From NCBI GenBank assembly GCA_027559495.1, contig JAMXSV010000003.1, forward strand, positions 3,968,001 to 4,032,000: DNA of 64,000 nt. Direction: 5' to 3'. Position 1 is the first letter of the stretch, and every line of letters begins with the position of its first letter. This DNA is from Aurifilum marmelostoma (taxonomy: Eukaryota; Ascomycota; Sordariomycetes; Diaporthales; Cryphonectriaceae). Shown here one piece after another: positions 12,519 through 25,300 of the stretch. The notes below the pieces were generated by a model. That model was given only the letters and a program-made list of their open reading frames with translations. It made no database searches and was not told the origin of the DNA. A program made the translations under genes and the position numbers.

Positions 12519-14154
12519 TTGGAAACGTCAGCACAACAAAGTTCATCAATGACGGGCCAGCAGCAGCCAGTCAAGATGGGTAGCAACGGAGCCAATAACT
12601 CACCTAAATTTTATAGTATCATCAATGGCGAGAAGCGGTCCGCTGCCACCTTCCACCAGGTGACCGACCCTCGCACCGAGGAGCCGCTGTGGGACGTGCC
12701 CATTGCGACTCCAGAGGACCTGGACGAGGCAGTTCAGGCGGCGAATAAGGCGTTTCAGACATGGAAGAAGACCACGATCCCAGAGCGTCAGGCGGCGCTG
12801 GCCAAGATGGTTGAGGTGATCGAGGCCAACGCGGCGGAACTGGCGGACCTCGCCCGGAGGGAGACGGGCAAGTCTGTGCTGATGGGCCAAATTGAGATTG
12901 GGAACACGACGAGGCAGATCAAGGTCATCTGTGAGTCTCTGACCAGCCAAACGCCCCCCCCCCCCTCAAAGCCTGACAGCAACCTCAGTGGCTAACGCGC
13001 TTCCTCCAGCAAAGCAAGCCCTCGAGGACTACGTGCAGCACGAGGATGACCAGGTCAAGATAATAGCAACTCACCCGCCCCTGGGTGTCGTGGCCGCCAT
13101 CTGTCCCTGGAACTTCCCCGTGATCCTGTCAACCCTCAAGGTTGCCTCAGCCCTCATTACGGGCAACTGCGTCATCGTGAAGCCTTCCCCATTCACGCCC
13201 TACGCCGTGCTTCGCCTGGTCGAGTTGTGTCAGTCCGTCCTCCCGCCCGGCGTCTTTCAGGGCCTGCACGGCGGTGCGGACCTCGGCGCCCTCATGAGCA
13301 CGCATGCTGGCATCACAAAGGTCTCCTTCACAGGCACCATCGCCGTTGGCAAGAAGATCATGGCCGCCTGTGCTGGCACGCTCAAGAAGCTCACCCTTGA
13401 GCTCGCAGGCAACGACGCCGCCATCGTCCTGCCGGATGTCGACGTCGCCGAGGCCGTCACCAAGACCGCCACGGGAAGCTTCTTCAACGCGGGCCAGATG
13501 TGTGTCGCCACGAAGCGGGTGTACGTGCACGAGGACATCTACGACGATTTCCTGCAGAAGTTCAGAGCCGAGGTCAAGGAGAAGTACCGCATCGTCGGGG
13601 ACGGGGAGACTCCCTCTCTGTTCGGGCCCGTCTCAAACAAGACGCAGCTGGAAACGGTGAAGAGTATGCTAGCGGACGCGGAGAAGAGAGGTCTGAAGAC
13701 GGAGAGCTTCGAGGAGAAGGTTCCCGGGAAAGGGTACTGGTTCCCCGCAACTATGGTGGTCGATCCGCCCGAGGACGCGCTGTGCGTGAGAGAGGAGCAG
13801 TTTGGTAAGTGGCCTTGGTACTGCCATCCCTCCCCTTCGAATACCGATGACTGATTTGGAGATGCAGGCCCAATCATTCCCATCCTCCGGTGGCGCGACG
13901 AGGAGGACGTCCTCGCACGTGCTAATCTGGAAAACGCAGGTCTTGCGGCCGCTGTATATTCCAAGGACATTGCTCGTGCCGAGAGCTTAGCGCGAAGACT
14001 CGAGTGTGGCTCCGTGTACATCAACACGTTCGAGCTGCCCAATGAGAACGCCTTCTTTTCAGGTGTCAAGAACAGTGGGCTGGGTGGCGAGATGGGAAAG
14101 CAGGGGTTGCTGAGTTATTGTTATACGCAGAGCATTCATTTCTCAAAGGTTTAA
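12519..14154 (+). CDS. NAD(P)+-dependent aldehyde dehydrogenase
   Basis: Exons 12519-12930, 13010-13804 and 13868-14154 join to 497 residues, the normal family length. Oxidises an aldehyde to the carboxylate; the substrate cannot be read from sequence. Visible: PWNFPV cofactor-side motif, LELAGNDAAIV with the general base Glu at residue 268, NAGQMCVATKR with the catalytic nucleophile Cys at residue 302 (the same numbers as in the mammalian reference numbering), and a C-terminal NSGLGGEMG motif. LELAG replaces the commoner LELGG. The first 20-25 residues (Ser/Gln-rich) are probably dispensable: later Met codons at 12549 and 12576 are alternative starts. Intron 1 contains a C homopolymer (about 12952-12965). 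It most resembles fungal enzymes annotated as general or betaine/aminoaldehyde dehydrogenases. No peroxisomal SKL end is present (it ends SKV). Confidence 0.93.
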
Positions 14155-16012
14155 GAAGAGTTGAATCGCTTTTTGTAGGTGCCTTGTAGCTTTATGTCTC
14201 TCATCATTTCTTTCGTCCGTCTGTCTCCTGCGTCATATTGGTCATTGAGTATGTTCGATAGTAGTTCTGGAATCATGGCTGTACATACTGTGAATGGCAA
14301 AAATACTGGCAGACTCTGAGATGTGTCAATGTTTGTAATGTTGCACTGCAAATATACGCTGAGACATGCATGCCTCCTCGACGGTCAAGATTTCCATCAG
14401 AAAACCATTTCAAGGCTTCCATCTTGTGGCAGGATCTGTGGCAGGTCCGTGTTTTTCAATCTCCGTATCCATGGCCATCCAAAATTGATACAAGCGCAAG
14501 CTCAGCCATCGCAGTAAAGCCGGTCCGAGCCAACGTAGACCGCTGCAGATGCACGCGATGTACCTCCTCAGGCCTTGGAACAACAGCCGGCGCTGATCGG
14601 CGGGCGTATATGTACGTTCCAAGCCGTTCCCGTCGTCGACAAAGAACTTGTACTGCCTGTGTGGGTATGCAGGGGTGACGGCATGGGTGAGCTCGCTGCG
14701 TGTCATCGTGCTGGTGGCTGGGGAGGACCTGTCGTCCAGCCGACTCGAAGGACGTGCGAGGAAGGCGTATCGAGACAAGAGGATGGGCATGACGAAGACA
14801 AGTGGCGCGGTCCCCTTGATTGTGGGCATGCCTGCTCGGGGAGTAGTCCAAATGGCTCTTTGGCTCAAAGAGGCTCGCATTTAAAGTTTATCTCTTCTTT
14901 CGGCTATATCGAGACATTCTTCGAGGCTTGAGATGTGACCTTTACCGGGGTCGTAGGACTGAGTTCTGAACGCACTCGTCAAGGCGCTTGACGAACCTGA
15001 GGTGGCACAGCAGGCCTTGGTCTTCCCATTTCTGAGGCCTGTGCGATGTACATTAGCCAATGGAATCATGATGTCGGCACCGACAGGAAAGGGGTGATTT
15101 GTTGCTTGATTCAGGAGCAACCTGGGCGTTGCTTCACAACGAGCTGCAGGTTGCAAACAGAATGCCGGCTGGCTTTGGTCACACATGCAAGCGAGCACGT
15201 GATTTGCGCGAAGCAGCCATCGAGGTGCAGTCACTAGGCTGTAAACCGACGAACCGGTGTTTCTCGAAGGAATTCATGTATGAATAATTTGTAGGTATAC
15301 CAGTATCAGAGAGAGACGGCGTGCAGAATCGAGGATGCTGTGGAGAATCGTCTATAGTGGGGTGCGTGTGGTGGTCGTCCCTGCCGTGTATATAATCCGA
15401 GGTTCCTTCTTTTCCCCCTCCTGTCTCTGTCTCTCTATATCAATCCAACTATCAATTGCATTTCCTTTCTTTTATATAGTGAATCATGCTGGTTTCTAGA
15501 CAGACCATCCTTCTCTCTGTCTTTCTTTCCTTTTACAAATCATATTTGTTTGATTTACACCAAAATTGTTCATCCTGGAAAATGCACTATCACATGCCCT
15601 GAAATGGTCGGGTCGAACAAGACCAGGGTTAGGGTGCAGCCTTATTTCCCCACCTCCATGTGGTCAAGGGAATCGGCACTCCCCCAACCACCTACACAAG
15701 ACCATATACACTTACCTTTCTCTTGTTCTCACCACATTCCAAGTGCCGCGGAAAGGGATACGAATACTCCTCGACATCCCTTTCCAGTCCCCGCCAACGT
15801 GTGCCTATCTGCCTGGATTCGAAGTCTCCGACTCTCTCAGCTCTGGTGGTATACCTGGTCCACCCTTGTATGTGACCTAGTCCTCCCTGGTGACACTGGA
15901 CAGCATCCTCAGTTCGGGCCATCACATCATAGCAAGAGAGAACGTTGCGTGGCGTTGCGTTGCGATACGTAGCCATCAAGACAGCATCACACAGACCGAA
16001 TCAATCATAAAG
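14155..16012. other. Intergenic region with one doubtful reading frame
   Basis: A minus-strand frame at 14410-14880 (156 codons, with a hydrophobic stretch LVFVMPILL) is open, but two other frames over the same bases are open too, so it is weak evidence for a gene. 15380-15560 is pyrimidine-rich and probably promoter for the RING protein gene. Confidence 0.4.
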
Positions 16013-17617
16013 ATGCCCCCGCCAAACACACCCGCCACGACGGGCGAGGACCCGGAGTCCGTGGCGGGCGACAACGAGGCCGCGCCGGTGGACCTTGACG
16101 GCTCCGCATCAGCCGTGCCGCAAGAGACACCTGATGCCGACCACTCACCATCGCAGGCTCCGCCTGGAGACCAACCTCAGGTGGTCACGCCACTGACACC
16201 GTCGATCTATATGTGGTGGGAGCACCCAACTCCTGGTGCAGCCCCGAACACCCCCAGGACGCCCACACCACGGGCCAGTACCCCACCTCCCCTTCCGCCC
16301 ACCAGGACACCCGAGGAGTGTGAGATGCATTGGCCCGTCGACTGGCAGGTCCTCGAGTACGTTGACACAGTCGACGAGAACCTCTACTGCAGCATATGCA
16401 GGACGCCCTTCCACAAACCCGTGTCCACTAAACCATGCGGACACGTCTTCTGCTCGTTGTGTCTCGACCAATATCTGCACGCCGTCCACCCTCGGAACGG
16501 CCACCGCGATATTCCCTGTCCCATCTGCAGGACAAACTTGCACTGCAACCCATGGACGAATCGCACTAGCCAGTCCATGCTAAAGCGCACCAGCAGGCCG
16601 TGTGATCGCGTCCTGACCGCCATGCTCGACCAGCTCCGCGTCAAGTGTCCCAACGACCCCCGGCTCTGTGCCTGGTGCGGCCCCCGCTCAGACATTGAAG
16701 GGCACATACGCCGCCACTGCGAATACACCCGCGTTCGCTGTGTCATGAGAGGCTGCAGCCTATTGCTGCACCGTGGGGCCCAGGAGAAGGAGTGTCTGCA
16801 CGTTGACACCCGCTGCTCCTTCTGCGATCAGCAGTTCCCCAAGGCTTCCGAAAAGGAGCACCTCGCCCTATACTGCGCCAAGGTCGTGGAGGCTTGCATG
16901 GCCTGCGGGACGGTCGTGGCCCGAGAGGATCTTGCATCACATCAGGAGGCTTGTCTGGACGAGCCGACAGCCTGTGAATTTGCAGTCAATGGCTGCTCGG
17001 CCAGGGATACCCGTCGCGCCCTCTACGACCACGAGCGAAGCTGCGTGTACGGCAAGCTCAGCCGACTCGAGGATCGGCTGCTGAGCGGGATGATTGACGC
17101 CGACTCTCTGCGCCAGCAAAACTCACAGATGACGCGTCAGCTGGCGGCGACATCGGCCACGCTGGGTGAGATCGTGCAGAGGCTGGAGGCCCTAGAGCGC
17201 GAGCACCTGTCTCTCAAGGCCGTCGTCGAGATGCAGGAGCGTGCCACGCATCCCGACTTGTCAGACGCTGCCAGATGCGGCATCCTGGCCGATTTTGACA
17301 ACCGTGCGACCGAGCTGCTCAATTATGTCAACGGGCAAGACGCCCGCCAGTTCGTCATGATGCAGAACAGGCTTATGCCACTGGAGGAGAGCCAGCACGA
17401 GCTCAGCAGCCGCCTTACGTCTCTCGACATGCAGGTCAGATGGCTGAGGAGCATGGGCCTCATGCAGCAGAGACAAAACACCTTCGGTGTCGTGAATGGA
17501 GATGCCTCGGGCGCCTCCACGGAGTCGGCAGCGGCATCTAGGGTTGCCAGCGTTGCACCAGGCACGCCGCCAGCTGAACGCCGCCTGAGCGACCAAATTG
17601 ATCGGGCAAGGATGTAA
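16013..17617 (+). CDS. RING finger / TRAF-type zinc finger protein, putative E3 ubiquitin ligase
   Basis: Single exon, 534 residues from the ATG at 16013. An in-frame ATG at 15890 exists but lies in leader-like sequence, and the AAAG context at 16013 is better. Residues 1-110 are Pro/Thr-rich and likely disordered. A C3HC4 RING begins at about residue 126 (CSIC, CGHVFCSLC, CPIC), with an enlarged last loop containing His and Arg. Further Cys/His pairs follow at about 215-345 and resemble TRAF-type zinc fingers. Residues about 345-500 are heptad-like and probably coiled coil. A RING plus TRAF fingers plus coiled coil suggests a ubiquitin ligase acting as an oligomer. No MATH domain is present. 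The substrate is unknown. Confidence 0.88.
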   Translation: MPPPNTPATTGEDPESVAGDNEAAPVDLDGSASAVPQETPDADHSPSQAPPGDQPQVVTPLTPSIYMWWEHPTPGAAPNTPRTPTPRASTPPPLPPTRTPEECEMHWPVDWQVLEYVDTVDENLYCSICRTPFHKPVSTKPCGHVFCSLCLDQYLHAVHPRNGHRDIPCPICRTNLHCNPWTNRTSQSMLKRTSRPCDRVLTAMLDQLRVKCPNDPRLCAWCGPRSDIEGHIRRHCEYTRVRCVMRGCSLLLHRGAQEKECLHVDTRCSFCDQQFPKASEKEHLALYCAKVVEACMACGTVVAREDLASHQEACLDEPTACEFAVNGCSARDTRRALYDHERSCVYGKLSRLEDRLLSGMIDADSLRQQNSQMTRQLAATSATLGEIVQRLEALEREHLSLKAVVEMQERATHPDLSDAARCGILADFDNRATELLNYVNGQDARQFVMMQNRLMPLEESQHELSSRLTSLDMQVRWLRSMGLMQQRQNTFGVVNGDASGASTESAAASRVASVAPGTPPAERRLSDQIDRARM

Positions 17618-18201
17618 TTTGGAGCAAAACACAAAAGCCTCGTTACCAAGCTGCACACGTTGTCTGCAGAAGCCTGTTGAAAGCGGCTATTTTTTCTTGG
17701 ACTGTTTTCCTTCTGCTTTCTTATGTATTCGGAGAGTGGTCTTTCAATGCGGTGCACTGATGGTATTTACAACTTACAATAATAAACAGTCGGCAAAAGG
17801 TAAAGGCTTTGATATACCCCGGGTCATGTGGCGTTCACCGGAGCCATGGATGATTAGGTAGAGCGAGGTCCATGTTCTATGGAGCTGGCACATCATTCTA
17901 CCAAGCTTCTACACACCCCTCACCAGCTCCCTCGCCCCCTTATTTTCTCTTCTCGTTTCCTTCCACTTCGGCTTCGTTACACGATGGTTCAGTCTCTCGG
18001 CATGCCGGTTGCAGAGGAAAAAGCGATTGATCAATGCACTCTTTGGAAGGGAATCAGCTTTGGGAATAATTATGTTTTATAATAGTTCTACTCATAATGA
18101 ACATAAAGTTTATATTGACTTCCCCAATGAAAATGCTTCCCTGGTCCAATACAAAGTTCTCGCGCTATGCGTACATGCGTGCGTCTAATAAACCATCTAC
18201 T
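17618..18201. other. Convergent 3' intergenic region
   Basis: Lies between the ends of the RING protein gene (+) and the MFS transporter gene (-). AT-richer, with no coding signal; it presumably contains both polyadenylation regions. Confidence 0.6.
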
Positions 18202-20342
18202 TTAATGCGCAAACCTGAAATCCAGCCTCTTGTTGCCCTGATCGGTCGTCGTCTTCAGGTAATGATCCCTCTCGCTGGGGGTCATGGCGTTCCATATCTC
18301 ATCCCTCTTCTTGTTCCTCCACGCATAATAATATTTGGTGAAGATGATCAACAGCGTTGACCAGCAAATTATTCCCAAGAGCACCTTGTTGCCTGTACGG
18401 TACTTGGGTGCGTCGGCTGTGCGGTAGATCTAGAGAAAGGGTGGTTGAGTTAATACTTGGCATCTTTGCTTCCCTCCCTTTTTAATCTTTTCCCCCTCCG
18501 TCTCGTCGAAGGTGAGACGCAGTTGGGGAATGATGGAAAGGGAGAGGGGGTCCAGGAGGGCCAACTTACGTTCGAAGCGATGATGTTGCTAGCCTGTACA
18601 GCCATGTTGTATAATGCACTGCCGACGGTTCTGGTCCGGACGGATCCAGCATTTCGCGAGGTCAAAGCGACTTGAAAGAGAGAACACGGACATGTCAGTA
18701 AAATCCTCTCTGAACTGACATATAATCACGGCAGATAAAGAAGAACGACTACAAGACTTACCAAGAACGGCATGGGCATAAGGATAACCAATAAGGAGAG
18801 CTGCACAGGCATACCAGGCCCAGGGACTGGCACCACCGGGAAGCAGCTCCAGGGCGAGCACAAGTGGGAAGCACCAGAACTGGGTGACCAGGACAATCCA
18901 CATGCGCGTGTTCCACTTCTCCGAGACCCAGGTCCAGGTCAGCAGCTGGAAGAAGAAGAGCACGTACGAGGGGATGGTCAGCAGGTTGGTCTGGAACGTG
19001 TTGAAGCCGAGGGCCTTGAGCTCGAGGGTTATGTAGGCGGTCATGGGCGTCGGGGCAATGCACCAGGTCAGGCCCAGCAGGTAGATGGGCCACAGGTCGT
19101 AGTCGCAGAGGGCCTCCCAGAGCAGGTACGGGGTGAGGCCCTGGCGGTTGTGCATGCCGCCCTTGGCCGGGTCGTCGCGCAGGATGCGGTTCACCATGAT
19201 CTTCTCCTCGCGCTCTGTAAACCAGCCGTCCTTGCCGCGGAACCAAGAGGCTGTCTGGGTGGGCGAGGGCGGCAGATAGAAGCCAGCAAACACGCCAATC
19301 AGGAAAGTGAGGCCGCCCTCGAGGGCGAACAGCCAGCGCCAGCCCGCCCAGCCAGTCGCCCCGCGCAGGTGCAGGATGCCGTATGCCAGGAGTGCCGAGA
19401 CGATCTGCGTCAGGACAAATCCGCCCCAGAAGAAACTCAGCCGGATCGGGAGCTCCTTGCTCTTGTAGAAAAAGCTCAGGTACAGAACGCAGTCCGGGAT
19501 AAAGCCGCCCTCGAGAAGTCCCAGCAAGGCACGGGTCGCGTAAAAGGTCTTTACGCCGGTGAGGCGGCACTGGCAGATGGCGACAGTGGACCACGCACAC
19601 ATCTGGATGGGAATCCCTATTAAGGAAAAAAAAGCATGGGCATTAGTGACGAGCGGGTTTTCTTGCATAAATCAAATCGTACGCGGGGGGGGGGGGAGAA
19701 AAACAAAAGAAAAGGTGGAAAAGCGAGGACAAGAAGAAAGTAATAAGCCTTGAAAAGGCGGGCGTTCACATACAAACGTCTGGGCCGAGTTTTTTAGAGA
19801 TCATCTGCGATGGCAACTCTGCGCAGAGGAAGCACAGATAGAATATAGTCATGCCGTAGTTGTACTGGTTCGTGATCATGTCTAGGTCATCAAGCATATT
19901 GTCCGATAAGGCCTGGCTGATATTGCCGCGATCCAGTTGGAGGGCGAAGAACATAACGCAGACGAAGAAGCAGATCTTGTAGTCAAGCTGTGCAGGGGAC
20001 AAGAAGCAATAAATTAGTTCTCGTGCCCTCTCGGTGAAAATAGAAAGAGTATTTTGAGGGTGATCACTGAGAGTACGTTACCCTTCTAATAAGCCTCTTT
20101 TCCTCGCCCTCGGTCCACTCAAAGGCCGGATCATAACGATGAGCCCCCTCATACTTGTCTATCGGCTTATACGACTCGAGACTGCCACCAGCCGCCCACA
20201 CGCCTCCTTCGCTCTCGCCAAGTCGTACCGATGAGGATTTGGTAGAAGTCGATTCCACGATCGCACCCTTGGCCAGCATGACGTCCTTAGCATCATAGAT
20301 GTTGGACTCTGCCGGCGGCGCGATGGTAGACATCGTGGTCAA
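18202..20342 (-). CDS. MFS transporter, allantoate permease (Dal5/anion:cation symporter) family
   Basis: Exons 20082-20342, 19774-19987, 18762-19616, 18570-18670 and 18202-18429 join in frame to 552 residues. The product is a plasma-membrane proton-coupled carrier of small organic anions. The family includes allantoate, nicotinate, pantothenate and biotin-precursor carriers, and the substrate cannot be read here. A hydrophilic N-terminus of about 90 residues precedes TM1 (YKICFFVCVMFFALQLDRGNISQAL, shown in part by FALQLDRGNI). Family marks include the WIPIQM join across intron 2, LGLLEGGFIPDCVLYLSFFY in TM4, and GYPYAHAVLG then SRNAGSVRTRTVGSALYNM around TM10-11. The C-terminal tail is charged and cytosolic. 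Intron 2 (19617-19773) carries a 14-nt G homopolymer. The donor of exon 1 (GTAACG) is weak, but the frame and family alignment require it. Confidence 0.9.
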
Positions 20343-22353
20343 AGTGGTGAGCCTTCCGGCTTGCCTCTTTAAGAAAGGGGAAGATGGCCCAACAGCAGCA
20401 GCAGCGGGGGACTTGGGTCCAGAGAGCTGTCTGCAATGATTGAGAAGACGAGAAGTCTAGATGAATGAGAAAGTGGAGGAGGGCAGCAAGATGTTCACTT
20501 TGGGGGCAGCAGAACAAGTGTTTATAGTTTGCTCCCGAGGCGTGATACATAATTTTTTTTCTCCCCCTACCGATCCACAATATGCACAATAGCAATTGGA
20601 ATACATTCTCGATTATCTTTCTCCCTCAAATGACCCCATTGTGAGTGGCAAGGGTGCGCGGGCTCCAGGTAGGGGACGCAGATGGTGTGATCGAGGCTAA
20701 TGTGACATTACTACACCAGATATCAGGAATCGAGACGGGGAACAACGTCGTATTAGGAATGGAACAAAGTGTCGCCAGATCATGGATTCGTACTATTGTG
20801 TGTGCAAGTTGGAATAAAATGTAATTGATACCTGTTTCATTATTTTTCGTCTGCCTCGTTTTGTGGATAGAAAGTTAACACACCAAGAAGCCTTGGTGGA
20901 TATTGATAGTGCGAGGTCTTCGCGGAGGGGAAGACGAAATCAAAGGAAATCAGTAACAGAGTGTACGTGAAGGGGTAACCGTACCCAACTGAAATCAACT
21001 TGGACAGCATGCCGTAATATTGTGGATAATAATGATAATACAACCAACGCCACAACCAACACACCGGCTTCCTCTCGAGAAACACCCGAGTACTTAGGGA
21101 GGGTCCACCTCTCGCACACAGTCACCCACGTCTTTAGGATTTCTACTAAGAATCTAGACTTTCTTCCTTGCTCGGCTGAGCCAATGGCGTCGCCTGCAAG
21201 TCAAGCTGAGGCTGAAATTGTCAATCAGTGAGGCGCAACCATTCGACACCGACAGGCTGGTTGAGACAAGAGAGAAAAAAAGAGCCTAGATCCATTCACG
21301 GACGAGTTACCGAATGTCGTCTTCATGTGGCTGAGGCTAGGGTCCCGAGGGCATGGGCATGCATATGCAAGAGTATTTCTCCAGCACATTGTGCAATATT
21401 GCGTGAGTACACGCAAGCGACGGCCGAGGCGATATCCTATCCACTTTGCCTTGGCAGAAAGGGACGTTGGACTGCAGGAAGACAAGCAGACGGCATTGAC
21501 GAGTCGTTCGAGTTATGCCCGAGGTTTGAGTCCAATCCTCTTTTTCTTCTCTCCCCCTGGGCTTTTTGGCTGGGTAACTCAACTCACGAGATAAAGGCGG
21601 TGGGACCAGGAAAGCCGATCAGGAAAACATCGGGTTCGAATCTTTTGATACCAGATAGTCCCTTCCACAGACTTCTAGTTGGATATTGTAGACTCGAATG
21701 GATCAATTGCTCAAGATCCCTTTTTTGTGTGGTGCACTGTGCCTAGTAGCCCGTCAAGAAGAAAGACGAAATATATTGTATGTATCTGCTGTATTCTGTG
21801 TAATGGTGCATGACTTCAGGATGCACCTGGTGAGGGGATCGAATGGCGTGCTCGATCCCGCGCATCTCGACATCGATAAGCGCAACCACACGGACTCGAA
21901 CAAGAACAGCAGCCGACAGCCGGGTGAACAGTGACATAAGAAAGAAAAACAAAAAAACAAAAAACGAAGAGCCACGTGGGATTGCGAACTTAGATGGTCG
22001 TCCCCAAAGGAAGAAAAAAAAAAAAAAAAAAAAAAAAAAAAGCGCCGTGCCTGATGCTGCGGATGGCTGGAGAGGTGGGATGAGAAATATAATCCAAAAA
22101 AAAAAAAAAAAAGCATGGTTCTTGTGTAATATCGACATCTACCAATCTGTACTATAGGGACAAAAGGGATGGGGGTATCATAAATGACGTGACGTTTGCC
22201 AAGTTTCTCCATCAAGGAAGATCACTTGAAACGCTGTAGACGAAGAGTGAGAGGAGGGGGGAAAGTTACAAAGTTCCGTAATGCGCTCGCTGTATTTCAA
22301 AGCCGACAAGCAAGACGAAGTTTGGTGAAATTCGCCCCCGTAAATGCATTCTC
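20343..22353. other. Intergenic region without a supported gene
   Basis: Holds the promoter of the MFS gene and the 3' flank of the Rab-GAP gene. Frames at 21.2-21.9 kb on both strands lack domains and stable splice structure. Two adenine homopolymers lie near 22.0-22.1 kb. Confidence 0.5.
22014..22112 (+). repeat. Two A homopolymers 54 bp apart
   Basis: A 28-nt A run (22014-22041) and a 17-nt A run (22096-22112) bracket a GC-richer 54-nt segment. They may be simple repeats or poly(A) tails of old retroposed fragments. Phe-rich frames on the opposite strand are artefacts of these runs. Confidence 0.9.
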
Positions 22354-25300
22354 TTAAGGCGCTTGGCCGCTCTCTGCAGCACCTTGCTCGACTGGCGCAG
22401 GCTCCTCGTCGGTCACTTCCTCCTCGTCCACAGCTCCAGGGGTCGGGGTATCGCTTGTCGCCACGTCGCTCGCCTCCGGAGTAGCCTCCACAGGTCCTTC
22501 CACGACGACAACCTCGGCCTCTGAGGTATTGGCAGGCTCCTCATCTGGTCCGCTGGCTGAGGCCGCCTCCTGGGCCGGTTCCTGAGTCTCCTCCAAGACT
22601 GCAGGAGCCGAGATAGCTGCCGCCTTCTTCTCCTGATAGGCCCTAAGCCTCTCTTCCCTCTGCCTGACCAGCTCTCTTTCAGCCTCCACTGCCTTCATCC
22701 TCCTCCCCTCGACATCTTCCCTCCTGACAACCCTCCTCAAGCCCTCGCTTGCCTGAATCAACCCGTCGATACTAATGGCATGGTTGGTCATCTGGTGGTT
22801 GATGTATGTATAGACGGCGGCGGGCGTGAGGCAGCCCAAGAGCTGCTGCTCGTTGAGCTTGAGCAGCGCGAGCGCTACCTGGAACAGAAACGTCGACCCG
22901 TCGCCAAAACATAGCACCACATCCCACACACGGAATAGGGCCTCGGCAGAAAGGCAGTCTGTGAAGACAGAGAGGAACCACTGGAAGGTCATGGTCTCGA
23001 GGGCGATACCGAGGTCGTCAAAGTGCGCAGAGAGCCGGGGTAGAACTTCTGATACGTAGCCGCGCAGGACTTGCTGGTCGGCGCGAGATGCCAGAAGGCT
23101 GTGGTCATAGTAGCCAGGCGGCAAGATCTTTTCGATCATACACGTAAGAATCCAGAAGGCCTCCTCAGCCGAGGGCATAATCAACAAGAGGTTGGCGGTG
23201 ATCAGGTTCATGCCTTGGCAGTAGCCCACTTCAGGGTTGCGACGCGAGTATGCTAGTAAGACCTCGTTGAGCTTTTGCACACCCGGCCCCTTGCGGAAGA
23301 AGATATTGTCCGTCAGCGTGCGGTTAATGTCAGCACGAATCTGCTGGGCCACCTCGGGATGATCCTGCGACTCGGGTCGCGCGACCAGATCATCATAGTA
23401 GCCTGGGATCCGCAGGTTGGTTGCGCCAGAACACTCAGCCCAGATCTTGGCCCTCATCAAGACAGGAATGCCACCAAGCACAAGCCGGCTGAACTCGCTC
23501 CACTTGGCTCGTCCAATCTTGCCCTTGTTGGCCCAGTTAGCGACGCCGATTAGTTCGCCGTCGGCCACGCGCGCCTCGGGCATCATGACAGTCGCTTTCT
23601 GGAAACGTGCCTCAGCAGCAGCGGCGGCAGAGGCGTTGGCTGCCTCGCCCTCACGGCGACGCTCGGCTCGCACCTTGCGCAAAAAATCGTTCCACCGCAC
23701 GGTCTTCTCACGCTGTAAGCCGTCGTGTACATCGCTGAGCTGCTGAAGGAGGATCCTGACGGGCTCCACATCCTCCCTGGCTAAATTGCTCGTAGACGCC
23801 TCTTCGTTGACAGTGACCGGCTCCTCGCTCACTGCCACCGTTGCAGCGCTCGCAGACGGTAGGAACCCCAGGTCATCCTCAGCGGTGATCAGAGCTGGAG
23901 ACTTTGGCATTTCTTGTATGTCGGCTCCTTCCAAGACCTCGATCGTAGGTGCGCTGATGGACGGTGTGTGCGAGAGGAGTTCCGTGGGGAAAGTTGCGAT
24001 TTTGAGGTAATCCTGCCATTTTCTGGCTTTTTCGTGCTCTTCCAGTGAAGACGGCGTCCCTGGCCGGCCATCGCTTCCACCCTCAGGTTTTGAGCTACCA
24101 AGATCATCCATAGAAGCTGGAGGCAAGCTGAATCGGCCGTTGGTGAGCATCTCGGTGCGGCTGCCTCTCTTGGTCTTCTTGGCCACCCGCTGTGCCTCCC
24201 TCTGTCTTTTCTTGCGTCGTTGATCATAGATGAATCCAAACCGATCAGTGAGGTACTCCGACCCAGTATAGTTGTTGTAGAGTCGCGTCAAGGTTGGCGG
24301 CTGCTCCTCGGGGGGTAGGATGCTGTCCATTTCAACGGGCCCATAGCTTTCCTGGCGTGTAGTGATCTCAGTGTGAGGCGATGACGCCATGGTGTCCCAC
24401 CTCTCCGACTGCTGGTTCCTGGAGTTGGTAGACTGTATGTTATGCTGGGTAGCTGTGCGGCGCATCGCAGCAAGCGCTCCCCTGGGAGGGCCCTGAGGAT
24501 TTGGCACGACTCTCGTTGACGTGCTAGTCTTGGCACTCGACGCTGATGGCGTCCGAATGGAGGCTCCTGCGACCGAGCTGTTGGCTCTCCCTCTAGAATC
24601 GCCGTCTCTTGGTGTAGAAGTCCCTCCAGCAACTAGCCTTAGCATCGAGCTAGCAAGCGATGTCTTTCGATTCCCACCCACGGAGCTGATGCTGGAAGCA
24701 CGGCTGACGCTTCGAGTCGGATCCTCTGGCGGGCTGAAAAGGTCCTCCTGAATCACGGGTCTTCGTTCCTGCGGCGGTGGTTTGATTACCGTCTGCTTTC
24801 CGTCGTCGCCGTTGACGCTGTTCGGCCGGCTGCTCGATTTCCGACCTGTGCCCCAGAGAAACTCCTTCCAGCCTCGTGCAGTGCCCCTCCCAGTGTCACC
24901 GTTTGTCGAGCTCGAAATTGCCCTGGCTCGTATTGTCGCGTCGGCATCATCACCATACACACTGCCACCAATGGGGACGAAGTCGTCAGACATGGCCTCT
25001 CCTACCATGTCCTCCACACCACCCTTCCTGACGCTTGAAACTTTTGCATCCTTTTCCACAGCGCGCAGCCTCGTCTCAAGGTCCAGATTGGACAGCCCAC
25101 ACTCGAGAATGATCTTGCGTAGTGATCTTTCCCTCGCATCAGCCCGCCGACGCAGAGCTGCTATTTGCGCGTCGCGCGTGGCGAGGTCCTCGGCTATCGA
25201 GCGCACCAGCCCCACAGCACCATGTCGCGCAATAAGCGTCTGTAAGTGCGCGTCATCAGCGAGATGGAGGGCGCCGGGGACGGACTGTTGCAGTAGAGGT

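Noticed and set aside
14410..14880. 156-codon minus-strand frame with a hydrophobic stretch
   Set aside because: Two other frames over the same bases are equally open; no domain and no supporting splice or start context.
18772..19623. 283-codon plus-strand frame opposite the MFS gene
   Set aside because: Shadow of transmembrane-coding DNA; no domain.
21600..21670. GGTTCGAATC string resembling a tRNA T-arm
   Set aside because: No matching T-stem, anticodon arm or acceptor stem around it.
21754..22215. Minus-strand Phe-rich frames suggesting a membrane protein
   Set aside because: Created by the T side of the two A homopolymers.
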